This document shows, piece after piece, positions 1 to 8,141 of a stretch of DNA of 37,210 nucleotides. The DNA comes from Lentisphaeria bacterium (GTDB lineage: Bacteria > Verrucomicrobiota > Lentisphaeria > Oligosphaerales > Oligosphaeraceae): contig JAEEXV010000307.1 of NCBI GenBank assembly GCA_016287975.1, forward strand, positions 1 to 37,210. The letters run 5' to 3'. A program made the translations under genes and the position numbers. Below the pieces are notes generated by a model. The model saw nothing but the letters and a program-made list of their open reading frames with translations, ran no database searches and was not told the origin of the DNA. The stretch's first letter is position 1; each line of letters opens with the position of its first letter.

Positions 1-1300
1 CATTCTCCGTCCCCCGCGTAAAGTGCTTGAGCACGAAGCGGGCGGCGTAGTTGTCGACGGCGGCCTCCGCGCGGAAGAGGTCGGCCATGCCCGCGACCTG
101 CTTCCCATACTGCTCCGCCTCGGCCCTCTTGAGCCCCGCGCGCTGCATGATCTCCATCCCCGCCATCGTGTAGATGTTGACGCGCTCCTCCATCTCCTTC
201 ACCTCCGCCAGACGCTGCATGAACGCGCCCTGCTCCTGCGCGTTCAGCGGCTGGTTCGGCTTCTTCGCCGCCTCCGCCGCGCCAGTCAGGAACTCCGCGG
301 CCAGGTCCTCCAGCGTGTCGAAGTCGAAGTTGGCGGCCAGCGCCTCCTCCAGCGCGGCGGGATCCCCGCCCGCGAAGTCGCGCGCGTTCGCGACGCCCTC
401 CTGGATGTAGAAGGGCACCACCTTGGTGATGAAGATGTCCAGCGCCTTGTTGAGCGAGCCGTTGACCGTGAAATCCACGTCCTGGATGCCGCGCGCGGCC
501 ATGAGCTGCGTGAGGCAGGCGCGCAGGTCGCTGACGATCTTGCCGTTGTCCTGGTCCGTGAAGTTCAGCCCGAAGCAGTCTCCCTTCTGGAGGCACACCC
601 GCGCCAGATCCTTGAGGCTCTTCTCCACGCCGAGGCGCAGTTTTGCCTGGTCGAGCATCCCCTCCAGCTGGCCGATGAGGGCGCGGAACTCCACCTCGCT
701 CTTCACCATGCGCTCATGGGCTGGGCCCTTCGCGCCTTCCTTGTCCTCGCAGTATTTCCGCAGCGCCTCGGTGCCCAGCCCGTGCGTATCCAGTTTCAGG
801 TAGTCGCGCTTGAACTCCTCCTCGGTGCCCTTGAAGCCGCACTCCGCCATCGCCGCCTTGAAGAAGTTGTTCAGGATGGAACGGCGCCCGCCAGGGGTGT
901 TGAAGGCGCGGTCGAAGGCCTCCAGGGCCGCTTTGATCTCACGGCGCGACAGAGCCTTGCCCTCCTGCACCTTGCCCGCGTCGTTTCGGGGCACCAGTAC
1001 CATGTCCCGAATTCGGTTCCGCTGGGTCTCGCCGACATACTTGAGGTCGCCGTTCATGGCGTTGACGAACTTCTGGCGCATGATTCGGTTGTTCTCGGCG
1101 CCGACATTGGAGCGCCAGGAAAGGGGCACGTCGATCTTGTTGTTGATCTTCTCCAGTTTCAGCCCGCCAGTCGAGGTGCGGGTGAAGCGCACATAGCCCT
1201 TGTTGGTGCCCGACTGGTAGTTCACCATCTGCCGGAAATCGTTGACCTGGAAGTTGGGGTTGATGCGCCCGAGATCGTTTGAACTGATGCTTTTCGTCAT
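1..1300 (-). CDS. Hypothetical soluble protein, 3' end cut by window edge
   Basis: An uninterrupted reading frame of 433 codons runs from an ATG at 1300-1298 to the window edge with no stop, so the C-terminus is missing. The N-terminus reads MTKSISSNDLGRINPNFQ. I see no signal peptide, membrane segment or cofactor motif. The protein is rich in charged, helix-forming stretches, for example around residues 115-145, 165-225 and 370-430, with a serine/threonine- and asparagine-rich start. I do not recognise the family. The missing signal peptide and polar, Ser/Asn-rich N-terminus would also fit a substrate of a dedicated secretion machine, but that is speculation. It is divergent from the MFS gene at 1487 and shares a 186-bp intergenic region with it. 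No clear Shine-Dalgarno precedes the ATG. The + strand frames over this stretch are shadows. Confidence 0.8.
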   Translation of the reverse strand, partial: MTKSISSNDLGRINPNFQVNDFRQMVNYQSGTNKGYVRFTRTSTGGLKLEKINNKIDVPLSWRSNVGAENNRIMRQKFVNAMNGDLKYVGETQRNRIRDMVLVPRNDAGKVQEGKALSRREIKAALEAFDRAFNTPGGRRSILNNFFKAAMAECGFKGTEEEFKRDYLKLDTHGLGTEALRKYCEDKEGAKGPAHERMVKSEVEFRALIGQLEGMLDQAKLRLGVEKSLKDLARVCLQKGDCFGLNFTDQDNGKIVSDLRACLTQLMAARGIQDVDFTVNGSLNKALDIFITKVVPFYIQEGVANARDFAGGDPAALEEALAANFDFDTLEDLAAEFLTGAAEAAKKPNQPLNAQEQGAFMQRLAEVKEMEERVNIYTMAGMEIMQRAGLKRAEAEQYGKQVAGMADLFRAEAAVDNYAARFVLKHFTRGTEN

Positions 1301-1422
1301 GGTCTTGCGAGGGTTAGGATGGATAGGGAAGACCGCATCCCGCCGTGGGCGCGGCTCCATCCATAAATCTCCGACAAAGGTCGGATTGTTACATTCGCAT
1401 AACGTAATACCGCGCGCACGGC

Positions 1423-1452
1423 TTGCAATCCGCGCCAGGACGGCCATATTTA
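1423..1452 (+). promoter_or_regulatory. Sigma-70-like promoter of the MFS operon
   Basis: TTGCAA (1423-1428) is followed after 17 bp by ATATTT (1446-1451), or after 18 bp by TATTTA. A start near 1459 would give a leader of about 28 nt before the ATG at 1487. TTGCAA is its own reverse complement, so the same hexamer could serve the divergent gene with a weak TACGTT 16 bp away on the other strand. The prediction is from sequence only. Confidence 0.45.
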
Positions 1453-1486
1453 GAAAAGTCACTCTCCACCTTTTTGCCAAACCGCC

Positions 1487-2635
1487 ATGCTTTTCCGCCT
1501 CTTCGTCTATCTCTTCCCCGTCATCATGAACCTCTGCAACGGCGGCGCCATCTTCATCGCCGCCGACCGCATGAGCCGCAGCGGCGCCAGCGCCCTCGCC
1601 GTCTCCGCCACCACGATGACCTGGGCCCTGGGCTACAGCATCGCCTCGTTCGCCATCGGCCGAGTGGCCCGCCACTTCCAGCCCGCGCGCCTCGTCTCCT
1701 TCGGCGCGCTGCTGATGACCGCCGCCTGCATCGGCTTCATCGTCTGCCCCTCGCTCCCCCTCATCTACCTGTGGACCGCGCTCATCGCCGTCTCCGCAGG
1801 CATCTACTGCGCGCCGTTCCAGGCCTACATGGACATCGTGGCGCCCGCGACGCAGAGCGTCGGGCAGACCACCGCGCTCTACACGGTCGCATGGTCCAGC
1901 GGCGTCGCCGCAGGCCCGTTCATCTTCGGAACCATCCATGACTGGCGGATCGGCTTCGTCCTATGCGCCGCCCTCTCCGTCTACACCGCCGTCGGCGTGC
2001 TCTTCCTCGACCGCCACTGCAGGCGCCACGGGCTGCTCGGGCGCGCCGCCGCCGCCACCGACGACGAATACGCGGGGCTGCCGACGTTCATCCGAATCGC
2101 GTGGCCGATCGGCGCCGTCGTCACCTTCGCCATCGCCGTCGTGCGCCCCTTCGAGCCCTACAAGGCCGCCGCCATCGGCCTCACCACCACGCAGGCCGCC
2201 TACATCATGACCACGGTCAGCGTCATGCAGGCCGCCACCGCCGCCCTGCTCTATTTCTCGCGGCGGTGGATGTACCGCCCTGCCGCCCTCGTCGCCTTCG
2301 GCCTCGCCGAGAGCGCGGGGCTGCTCCTCTTCTGGAAGGGCGGCACCGCCGCCGAACTCTATCTCGCCGCCATCCTCACTGGCATCGGCTCGGGCGCCTG
2401 GTACAACTTCTTCACCTTCCACGCCATCGTCGACCGCGCCCGCGCCACCTTCAACGCCTCCATCAACGAGACCATCGTCGGCATCGCCAGCATCGCCGCG
2501 CCGTGGATCGCGGGCCTCGTCGCCAGCAGGGAACGGCCTGGCGCCTGCTTCCTCCTCGCCGCCGTCCTCTTCCTCGCCACCACCATCGCCGCCACCGGCG
2601 CCATGCTGCGCCGAATGGCAAAAGTCAAGCCATAG
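1487..2635 (+). CDS. MFS transporter
   Basis: This 382-residue protein is almost wholly hydrophobic and splits into two six-helix halves. They are joined by a charged cytoplasmic loop at about residues 170-200 (DRHCRRHGLLGR, then a DDE-rich stretch). The loop after the second helix (GRVARHFQPARL) resembles MFS motif A, which supports Major Facilitator Superfamily membership; the length is typical. The substrate cannot be read from sequence. The following genes (acyltransferase, DUF2304 protein, glycosyltransferase, hydrolase-like protein) suggest export or uptake of a sugar or acylated compound, by inference. The ATG at 1487 has no Shine-Dalgarno but sits 28 nt from a good promoter. It is probably first in an operon, with 74 bp to the next gene. 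Confidence 0.85.
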   Translation: MLFRLFVYLFPVIMNLCNGGAIFIAADRMSRSGASALAVSATTMTWALGYSIASFAIGRVARHFQPARLVSFGALLMTAACIGFIVCPSLPLIYLWTALIAVSAGIYCAPFQAYMDIVAPATQSVGQTTALYTVAWSSGVAAGPFIFGTIHDWRIGFVLCAALSVYTAVGVLFLDRHCRRHGLLGRAAAATDDEYAGLPTFIRIAWPIGAVVTFAIAVVRPFEPYKAAAIGLTTTQAAYIMTTVSVMQAATAALLYFSRRWMYRPAALVAFGLAESAGLLLFWKGGTAAELYLAAILTGIGSGAWYNFFTFHAIVDRARATFNASINETIVGIASIAAPWIAGLVASRERPGACFLLAAVLFLATTIAATGAMLRRMAKVKP

Positions 2636-2709
2636 GCACCCGGCGCATTGCAAAGGGCTTCAAGGACTACATAGTCCCCTGGATCTTCTGCCGCCGCCCC
2701 ACTTTCACC

Positions 2710-3954
2710 ATGATGGATTTCCAGCAAGTATCCGCCTTGTGCGGCATGAGCGCCGCGCAGGCCGCCAGACTCGCCCCAGGGTGGGAGCGCTCCGAGGCGC
2801 GCCTGCCCGCCGCGCGCCCCGCGTTTCTGCGCGCGGAGCAACTCCGCGAGATCGCCTCGCTCATCGACGGCCTGCAGGAACTCGCCGAGGCCCTGTGCCG
2901 TGTCGCGGACCGCGTCGCCGAGACCCCGGAACTATTGCATCTGGCGTGGCACATGCACTACCGCACCTCCGCCGGCCCCGAGATCTACCCAGGGCCCGCC
3001 CTGCCCGCCCTCGACCTGCCTGAAGCCCTCCTCGGCGGGGACAGCGGCCTCTTCAACCTGCTCATCCCCCTGAGCGCCGTCCCGCTGGTCTTTCTCGCCT
3101 TCGAGCGCCACGGCCTCCCGCGCGAAGCCGCCGTGCGGCAGATCCAGTGGATCGGCCCCAACCTCGGCTACTACCGCGCCTCCCACGGCGGCCGCCCTGG
3201 CTTCATCCTCTCCTCCGCAGGATGGCTGCGCCACTCCGTCGAGGGCCGCGTCTGGCGCGTCAACCGCTTCGAGTTCCTCATGGGGCCCTATCCCGCCTGG
3301 GCGCCCGCCGTCTATGTCCACAACCTCACCGGACGCATCGCCGTCCTCGCCCCCCACGGCTGGAAGTTCGACGCCGCCTGGAACCGCCTCCCCGACACCG
3401 CCCGCAGCGCCGACTTCACCACCGTCCTCACCGACGACCACGGCGTCCTCCGCGGGCTGCGCCTGCGCCACGACGGGCGCGTCCTCGGCCCCGCCGAACT
3501 CCCGCTCACCGACTGGCACCCCATCGCCGCGCAGTGGGACCTCTGCCCCACCATCCACATCCCAGGCGGCGGCGCCATGACCCCGGAGGCCGTGCGCGAC
3601 TCCCTCCTGGAGGCGCCTGAGTTCTTCCGTCGCCACTTCCACCGCACCGTCCCCGTCCTCTTCTGCCGCTCGTGGATCCTCAACCCCGAATGGCGCCGCC
3701 TCCTCCCAGACTCCAACCTCGCCAGGTTCCAGGAAGCCGCCTTCCAGGTCCCCGCCCCTGTCGACGGCGGCAAGGACGGACTCTTCTTCGCCTTCGGACG
3801 CGACGACGGCGACCCCCTCGCCGACTACCCCGCCGACACCTCGCTGCGCCGCGCCATCCTCCAGTCCATCCGCGACGGCCATCCGCTCAAATGCGGCATC
3901 GCCGTCATCCCGACCCACCGCCTCGCCCAACTGGGCCACCCCGAGGAGTTCTAA
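2710..3954 (+). CDS. Acyltransferase-domain protein (NAT_N / GNAT_C type)
   Basis: This 414-residue protein has an all-helical N-terminal part (about 1-125) and a GNAT-like C-terminal part. The segment at residues 284-302, IPGGGAMTPEAVRDSLLEA, followed by EFFRRHF, FCRSWILNPEW (318-328) and LLPDSNLARF (331-340), matches the signature I associate with the GNAT_C domain of proteins annotated 'acyltransferase domain-containing' in gut Firmicutes and Lentisphaerae. Their substrate is not established as far as I know. The start at 2710 (MMDF; a second ATG is at 2713) was chosen because the frame upstream overlaps the MFS gene and is a shadow. The TAA stop directly touches the ATG of the DUF2304 gene, so the two are probably translationally coupled. 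Function beyond acyl transfer is inference. Confidence 0.8.
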   Translation: MMDFQQVSALCGMSAAQAARLAPGWERSEARLPAARPAFLRAEQLREIASLIDGLQELAEALCRVADRVAETPELLHLAWHMHYRTSAGPEIYPGPALPALDLPEALLGGDSGLFNLLIPLSAVPLVFLAFERHGLPREAAVRQIQWIGPNLGYYRASHGGRPGFILSSAGWLRHSVEGRVWRVNRFEFLMGPYPAWAPAVYVHNLTGRIAVLAPHGWKFDAAWNRLPDTARSADFTTVLTDDHGVLRGLRLRHDGRVLGPAELPLTDWHPIAAQWDLCPTIHIPGGGAMTPEAVRDSLLEAPEFFRRHFHRTVPVLFCRSWILNPEWRRLLPDSNLARFQEAAFQVPAPVDGGKDGLFFAFGRDDGDPLADYPADTSLRRAILQSIRDGHPLKCGIAVIPTHRLAQLGHPEEF

Positions 3955-4278
3955 ATGGCCATCAAAGTCATCCTGCTGCTGGGACTGCTCGCGCTGCTCG
4001 TCCTCTGCCTGCTGCTCGTCAGGAGCCGCCTCGCCACCCGCCTCTTCTTCATCGCCCAGTTCCTCGTCGGCGCCGTCCTCGTCGTCAACCCCGACCTCGC
4101 CACGCGCGCCGCCAAGGCCGTCGGCGTCGGCCGCGGCACCGACCTCATCCTCTATCTGCTCGTCCTCCTCGTCTACGCGGGCGGCATCGTCGTCCTCGCC
4201 AAGTTCCGCCGCCTGGAGCGGCAGATCACCGAACTGACCCGCGAACTCGCCCTCGCCAAGGCGCCGCCGCCGCAATGA
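3955..4278 (+). CDS. DUF2304-family small membrane protein
   Basis: This 107-residue membrane protein has three hydrophobic segments (about residues 4-20, 27-43 and 60-80) and a charged C-terminal helix. The motif VGVGRGTDLILYLLVLL followed by RRLERQITELTRELAL is the hallmark of DUF2304, a family usually encoded next to family 2 glycosyltransferases of the polyprenyl-sugar type. That is the case here: its TGA overlaps the ATG of the glycosyltransferase (ATGA at 4275-4278). The likely role is a membrane partner of that enzyme, but the family is uncharacterised. Confidence 0.85.
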   Translation: MAIKVILLLGLLALLVLCLLLVRSRLATRLFFIAQFLVGAVLVVNPDLATRAAKAVGVGRGTDLILYLLVLLVYAGGIVVLAKFRRLERQITELTRELALAKAPPPQ

Positions 4279-5027
4279 CCGACTGCACCGTCATCACCAT
4301 CTGCCGCAACGCCGCCGCGACCATCGCGCGCACCGTGGAATCCATCCTCGCGCAGTCCCGCCCGCCCCGCGAATACCTCGTCGTCGACGGCGGCTCCACC
4401 GACGGCACGCTCGACGTGCTCGACGGCCTCCGCCCCCGCCTCGAAGCCGCGGGCATCGCCTTCGCCGTCCTCCCGCAGCCGCCGCCCGCGCCTGGCGAGG
4501 CGGGGATCCCCGCCGCCTGGAACCTCGCCATCCCCAGGGCGAAGGCCGCCGTCGTCGCCCTCCTCAACGCCGACGACTGGTACGACCCTGGCACCCTTGC
4601 CGCCGTCCTCGACGCCTTCGACCACGACGACGCCCTTGACGCCGCCGTCCTCCCCGTACGCCTTGTCCAGCCCGACGGCACCGCCGCAGGCCTCCTCGGC
4701 CCGAGACCGCTCTCGCGCCTCCCGTGGCTCATGCCGCTGCCCCATCCCGGCTGCTTCTTCCACCGACGCGTCTACGAGCGGCTCGGCCTCTACGACACCC
4801 GCTACCGCATCTCCGCCGACTACGACTTCATCTGGCGATGCGCGAAGGCGGGCCTGCGCTGGCGCCACCTCGGCGGCCCCGCCGTCAGCATGCAGGCGGG
4901 CGGCGCCGCGAACTCCAGCCGCGCCCTCGCCCGCGCCGAGACCTACCGCATCGCCCGCCGCCACACCCGCTTCTTCGACCCCCGCCCCCTGCTCGCGCGC
5001 ATCTTCCGCGCCCTCGCGGGGCGGTAG
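4275..5027 (+). CDS. Family 2 glycosyltransferase
   Basis: This 250-residue protein has the GT-A nucleotide-sugar-binding fold of family GT2. It opens with TVITICRNAAATIARTVESI, followed by SRPPREYLVVDGGSTDGT at about residues 34-50, the classic substrate-binding loop. An acidic metal-binding segment NADDWYD comes at about 99-105, and ISADYDFIWR near residue 180 is typical of the acceptor-side region. There are no membrane helices of its own, so the overlapping DUF2304 protein may anchor it. The start overlaps the preceding stop by 4 bp. Donor and acceptor are unknown. A pair of hairpin repeats begins at the stop codon. Confidence 0.9.
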   Translation: MTDCTVITICRNAAATIARTVESILAQSRPPREYLVVDGGSTDGTLDVLDGLRPRLEAAGIAFAVLPQPPPAPGEAGIPAAWNLAIPRAKAAVVALLNADDWYDPGTLAAVLDAFDHDDALDAAVLPVRLVQPDGTAAGLLGPRPLSRLPWLMPLPHPGCFFHRRVYERLGLYDTRYRISADYDFIWRCAKAGLRWRHLGGPAVSMQAGGAANSSRALARAETYRIARRHTRFFDPRPLLARIFRALAGR

Positions 5028-5089
5028 TTCCGTGCCAGCCCGTTCTCGGGCTGGCCGTAGTTCTGTGCCGGCCCGTTCTCGGGCCGGTC
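5024..5089. repeat. Tandem pair of covarying hairpin elements
   Basis: Two 33-bp direct copies (5024-5056 and 5057-5089) each begin GTAGTTCYGTGCC and form a hairpin with a TTCT loop. Stem 1 is GCCAGCCCG/CGGGCTGGC (5034-5042 with 5047-5055). Stem 2 is GCCGGCCCG/CGGGCCGGT (5067-5075 with 5080-5088). The A-T pair of the first stem is a G-C pair in the second, a compensatory change. There is no T-run after either, so a standard terminator is unlikely. Related copies lie at 11679-11710, 21221-21253 and 28132-28164. The first copy contains the glycosyltransferase stop codon. Confidence 0.85.
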
Positions 5090-5119
5090 GTTCACCACCA
5101 TCCAAAAGGATCCACCGCC

Positions 5120-6118
5120 ATGCAGATCAGCATCTGGGACCATGCGAAATACGTGACCGACAAGGCCAACCCCCGCCCTGAAATGCGCGCGAACCTGAAG
5201 CGCCTTGCCGACGCAGGCGTGAAGCGCGTCCTCGTCTACTGGCCCTACCTCGAAGATCACGACGGCTATCTCGAAGCCGCCGCCGAGGCAGGCCTGCAAG
5301 TCGAGCCCTGGATCCACCCCGAGCGCATGATGAAACATCCGCCGCGGCGCGTCCTCACCCCCGAGCAGCTCCAGGCCATGCGCAGGAACCTCGACATCGA
5401 ACTGCGATTCCCCTGCCCCAACCACCCCGAATACCGCCGACAGGTCCTCGCCATCGCCGAAGACATCGCCGCAAAGTACGGCGACCGCCTGCACGGCCTC
5501 CACCTCGACTACTTCCGCAGCGCCAACTTCATCTGCTGCCTCGACTATCCCTGCGGCTGCGAGGCCTGCCGCGCCGAACGCAGGCGCTACTTCGGTTTCG
5601 AGATGCCCTCGGAGACGGACCTGAAACAGCCCTGGTACATCTACAAGGAGACCGCACGCCTCGCCGCGCATCTCCACGCCCTCGTCTCCGACCTCCACGC
5701 CCTCGCCGCACGCAAGGGCCTCAACCTCTCCATGGCCGCCCGCACCAACTACGCCAACTCCATGGACATCTTCGCAAAGCCCGTCTGGGGCCTCGGCCCC
5801 GCCACCCTCGAAGGCCAGGACTGGACCCAGTGGGCCGACGACGGCATCATCGACGAAATCATCCCGATGAACTACCACCCCGTCCTCGAACGCTTCGCCG
5901 ACAACCTCGACGCCCACCTCCGCCTCCTCGCAGGCACCCGCGTCCAGTACACCTCAGGCGTCGGCGTCTACAGCTCCATGGGCGTCGTCCCGCCCGACGA
6001 CGTGCGCGCACGCCTCAAGATGCTGCGCGACCGCGGCGTCCAGGGCGCCTGCCTCTTCAACGGCACGCCCTTCACCGACGAATATCTCCAGGTCGTCCGC
6101 GAATTCGCCCAGGCCTGA
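5120..6118 (+). CDS. Glycoside-hydrolase-like TIM-barrel protein (GHL10 type)
   Basis: This 332-residue protein has no signal peptide. MQISIWDHAKYV is followed by helix-strand units such as LKRLADAGVKRVLVYWPYLED. The strand HGLHLDYFRS near residue 131 matches the 'hLDYiR' motif of GHL10-type hydrolase-like barrels, and IIDEIIPMNYHPV near 247-259 matches their C-terminal 'D.v.PM.Y' strand. A cysteine cluster (ICCLDYPCGCEACRAER, about 142-158) in the loop after the LDY strand is unusual and could bind a metal; that is a guess. The start is at 5120, with AAAGGA (5105-5110) nine bases upstream as Shine-Dalgarno. It is the last gene of the + strand run from 1487. The substrate is unknown. The cytoplasmic location suggests it acts on an imported or intracellular glycoside. 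Confidence 0.75.
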   Translation: MQISIWDHAKYVTDKANPRPEMRANLKRLADAGVKRVLVYWPYLEDHDGYLEAAAEAGLQVEPWIHPERMMKHPPRRVLTPEQLQAMRRNLDIELRFPCPNHPEYRRQVLAIAEDIAAKYGDRLHGLHLDYFRSANFICCLDYPCGCEACRAERRRYFGFEMPSETDLKQPWYIYKETARLAAHLHALVSDLHALAARKGLNLSMAARTNYANSMDIFAKPVWGLGPATLEGQDWTQWADDGIIDEIIPMNYHPVLERFADNLDAHLRLLAGTRVQYTSGVGVYSSMGVVPPDDVRARLKMLRDRGVQGACLFNGTPFTDEYLQVVREFAQA

Positions 6119-6186
6119 GCCCGCCCGCCGAACAGCGGCACCGAACTGGCTACACACCCAGGCCTCTTGTCCTGTGGCGGGCCGTT

Positions 6187-6219
6187 GCCGCCCGATCCAC
6201 CATTGTCGGATCGGGCGGC
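6187..6219. repeat. 12-bp perfect inverted repeat
   Basis: GCCGCCCGATCC (6187-6198) pairs perfectly with GGATCGGGCGGC (6208-6219) across a 9-base loop. It lies between two convergent genes (stop of the hydrolase-like gene at 6118, stop of the AAA/nuclease gene at 6330). No T-run follows on either strand, so it is at best an atypical bidirectional terminator. The bases just before it (TCCTGTGGCGGGCC) weakly resemble the head of the dispersed hairpin element. The rest of the 211-bp gap shows nothing I can name. Confidence 0.7.
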
Positions 6220-6329
6220 GGGGAAATGCCGCGATGTTCACGCGGGGCCTGAATATCCCCCGCCGTTGCCGATTCTCGAAGCCCGTTCCTCCAGCCAGCG
6301 TTTCCGCTCGGGCATCGGACGGCGAGGCT

Positions 6330-7913
6330 CTATGTTGCAGTGGCCAGCGCCCCCTCCGACCATCCGTCGATGCGCCCTTTGCTTGAATCGAAGTTCACTC
6401 CAATCAGTCGGATGGGGAGACCGCCGCCCTGGAACCGTTCGTAGTAACGGCGGTCGAGAATCTGCCCGACGGCCTCGTCGGCGCTCTTGTCCAACTTGAA
6501 CTCGAAGATGAAGACCGTCTTTGCCGTGCGTACGTAGGCGTCGATGCGCCCCTGGTTCGTGCAGGATTCCGCCTGGATGAACAGTCCAAGCAGCCGGAAG
6601 AAGATGAAGAATACGGTCTGGTAGTACTTCTCGTGTCTCAAGTGGATGCCGTATGGGATGCCAGCCAGGAACGACTGGAAGAGCGCCATAAAACCCGCAA
6701 GGTCATCCTTGGCGATGGCTTCCTGGAATCTCTCCATGGTATCCTCGCCAGTGCCCTGCGAAACATCGCAGTAATGCTCCAGCAGACGTGCCATGAATGT
6801 ATCCTCGACTTCGTAGTCGGGGAAGCCAAGACGGTATTTCATCTTCCGCAATCCTGGCACGAGTTCCTTGATGGTCAGGTAGCCCGTCTGCCAAAGCAGC
6901 CCCGTGATGTCCAGATTCTCCAGTTCATAGGCGGCAAAGACGCTCTCGTCGTATGTCCCATTCAATGCCACCTCAAGGTCGTACGACTGGGTTTGCATCC
7001 GCTCCAGCAGGAAGCGCGGCGTGCCCGTGGAATCCCAGTAGTTGGAGAATCTGTATTGCTGCTGGAAGAAAGTGGACACCGAAACTGGATTGCAGACATG
7101 GAGGTCGGCCTCCGAAAAACGATAGCCGTCATACCACTCGAGCAATTTCCGCATCAAACCGTCTTCGGAGGTCCCATGCACCCTGGCGGCCTCGGATATC
7201 CTCTCCGCGAAACTCCTCCGCACCTCCGCCTCCGTGAACCCCAGCATCCCAGCGTAGTCGGCATCCAGCGTAATGTCCGTCAGGTTGTTCAGATCCGAGA
7301 ACAACGACACATGGCAGAACTTGCTCACGCCAGTCACCAGCGCAAAACGAAGCATTGCGGACTTCTCCTTGATCACGGAATAGAACACCTTGAGCGACGC
7401 GAGGAATTCGGCGCAGTCCGCCCGAGATATGTTGCCTAAAATGGGCTTGTCGTATTCGTCAATGAGGATGACCACGTCCCCTTGCTTGTCATGCAGTTTC
7501 TTAATGAGCGCATGAAACATCGTGTCTGGCGCCTCGTCCTGCAGGGAAACGCCATTGCGGTCGGCCTGTTCACGGAGAATGAGCTTCAGTCGCTCCTCCA
7601 TTTTCGCCACCGTGCTGAAATCACGGCCGCCCAGGTCCAGGTGAATGACTGGATGAACCTCCCAATTGTACGGCTTGTCGTAGAGCGCAAGCCCCTGGAA
7701 CAGCCTCTTCTTGCCCTGGAAGATGGCTTCCAGGGTCGACACCAGCAGCGACTTGCCAAAGCGCCGCGGCCGCGACAGGAAATACATTCCCTTGGCAGGC
7801 CGAATCAGCTGCCAGACATACTCCGTCTTGTCCACATAGAGGAAATCCCCTTGGATCAAATCCTCAAATGAATATATGCTGGTCGTCAAATCCTTCATCA
7901 ATGCCACCGCCAT
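6330..7913 (-). CDS. AAA-ATPase-like / PD-(D/E)XK nuclease protein
   Basis: This 527-residue protein belongs to a family common in gut anaerobes. The N-terminal part is an AAA-ATPase-like domain: SFEDLIQGDFLYVDKT at about 15-30, then a Walker-A-like loop RPRRFGKSLL near 48-57 and a Walker B VVILIDEYDKPI near 145-157. The C-terminal domain carries the PD-(D/E)XK nuclease core: GRIDAYV followed by TVFIFEFKLDK near residues 475-490, giving the D and E-x-K catalytic set. Such proteins occur in many near-identical copies per genome and their role (defence, mobile-element linked or regulatory) is unsettled. The ATG at 7913 has no clear ribosome site; a second ATG at 7898 (MKDLTTSIYSFEDL) gives an equally plausible N-terminus. 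The 228-bp gap downstream of the RraA-like gene holds a run of ten C (8057-8066) and nothing else recognisable. Confidence 0.9.
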   Translation of the reverse strand: MAVALMKDLTTSIYSFEDLIQGDFLYVDKTEYVWQLIRPAKGMYFLSRPRRFGKSLLVSTLEAIFQGKKRLFQGLALYDKPYNWEVHPVIHLDLGGRDFSTVAKMEERLKLILREQADRNGVSLQDEAPDTMFHALIKKLHDKQGDVVILIDEYDKPILGNISRADCAEFLASLKVFYSVIKEKSAMLRFALVTGVSKFCHVSLFSDLNNLTDITLDADYAGMLGFTEAEVRRSFAERISEAARVHGTSEDGLMRKLLEWYDGYRFSEADLHVCNPVSVSTFFQQQYRFSNYWDSTGTPRFLLERMQTQSYDLEVALNGTYDESVFAAYELENLDITGLLWQTGYLTIKELVPGLRKMKYRLGFPDYEVEDTFMARLLEHYCDVSQGTGEDTMERFQEAIAKDDLAGFMALFQSFLAGIPYGIHLRHEKYYQTVFFIFFRLLGLFIQAESCTNQGRIDAYVRTAKTVFIFEFKLDKSADEAVGQILDRRYYERFQGGGLPIRLIGVNFDSSKGRIDGWSEGALATAT

Positions 7914-8141
7914 TTACCAGGAAAGAAACCGCTGCACACAGTGGCCATGCAGGAAACTAGCTGCCCCTATAGCCGCCTTCCGCCACAATCGCCTATGTCC
8001 ATCCGCAACTGTTTTTAATGTAGTGCACAAAGACGGTTTTTCCATGCTGATGTCGGCCCCCCCCCCTGTCATGGTGAACAGCGTTGCGGGAAACGGCTAC
8101 CCGCGCCTGGACGTGAGCGGGCGGCCGTCCAACGGGCCGCG

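Noticed and set aside
1963..2709. N-terminal extension of the acyltransferase gene overlapping the MFS gene
   Set aside because: The upstream frame is Arg/His-rich shadow of the MFS coding sequence; the family-like N-terminus starts at 2710.
5034..5088. Tandem intrinsic terminators after the glycosyltransferase gene
   Set aside because: Stable stems, but no T-run follows either, and the same elements occur at other loci without a consistent position relative to gene ends.
8121..8140. Intrinsic terminator of the RraA-like gene
   Set aside because: A hairpin GCGGCC/GGCCGC is present, but no T-run follows on the minus strand.
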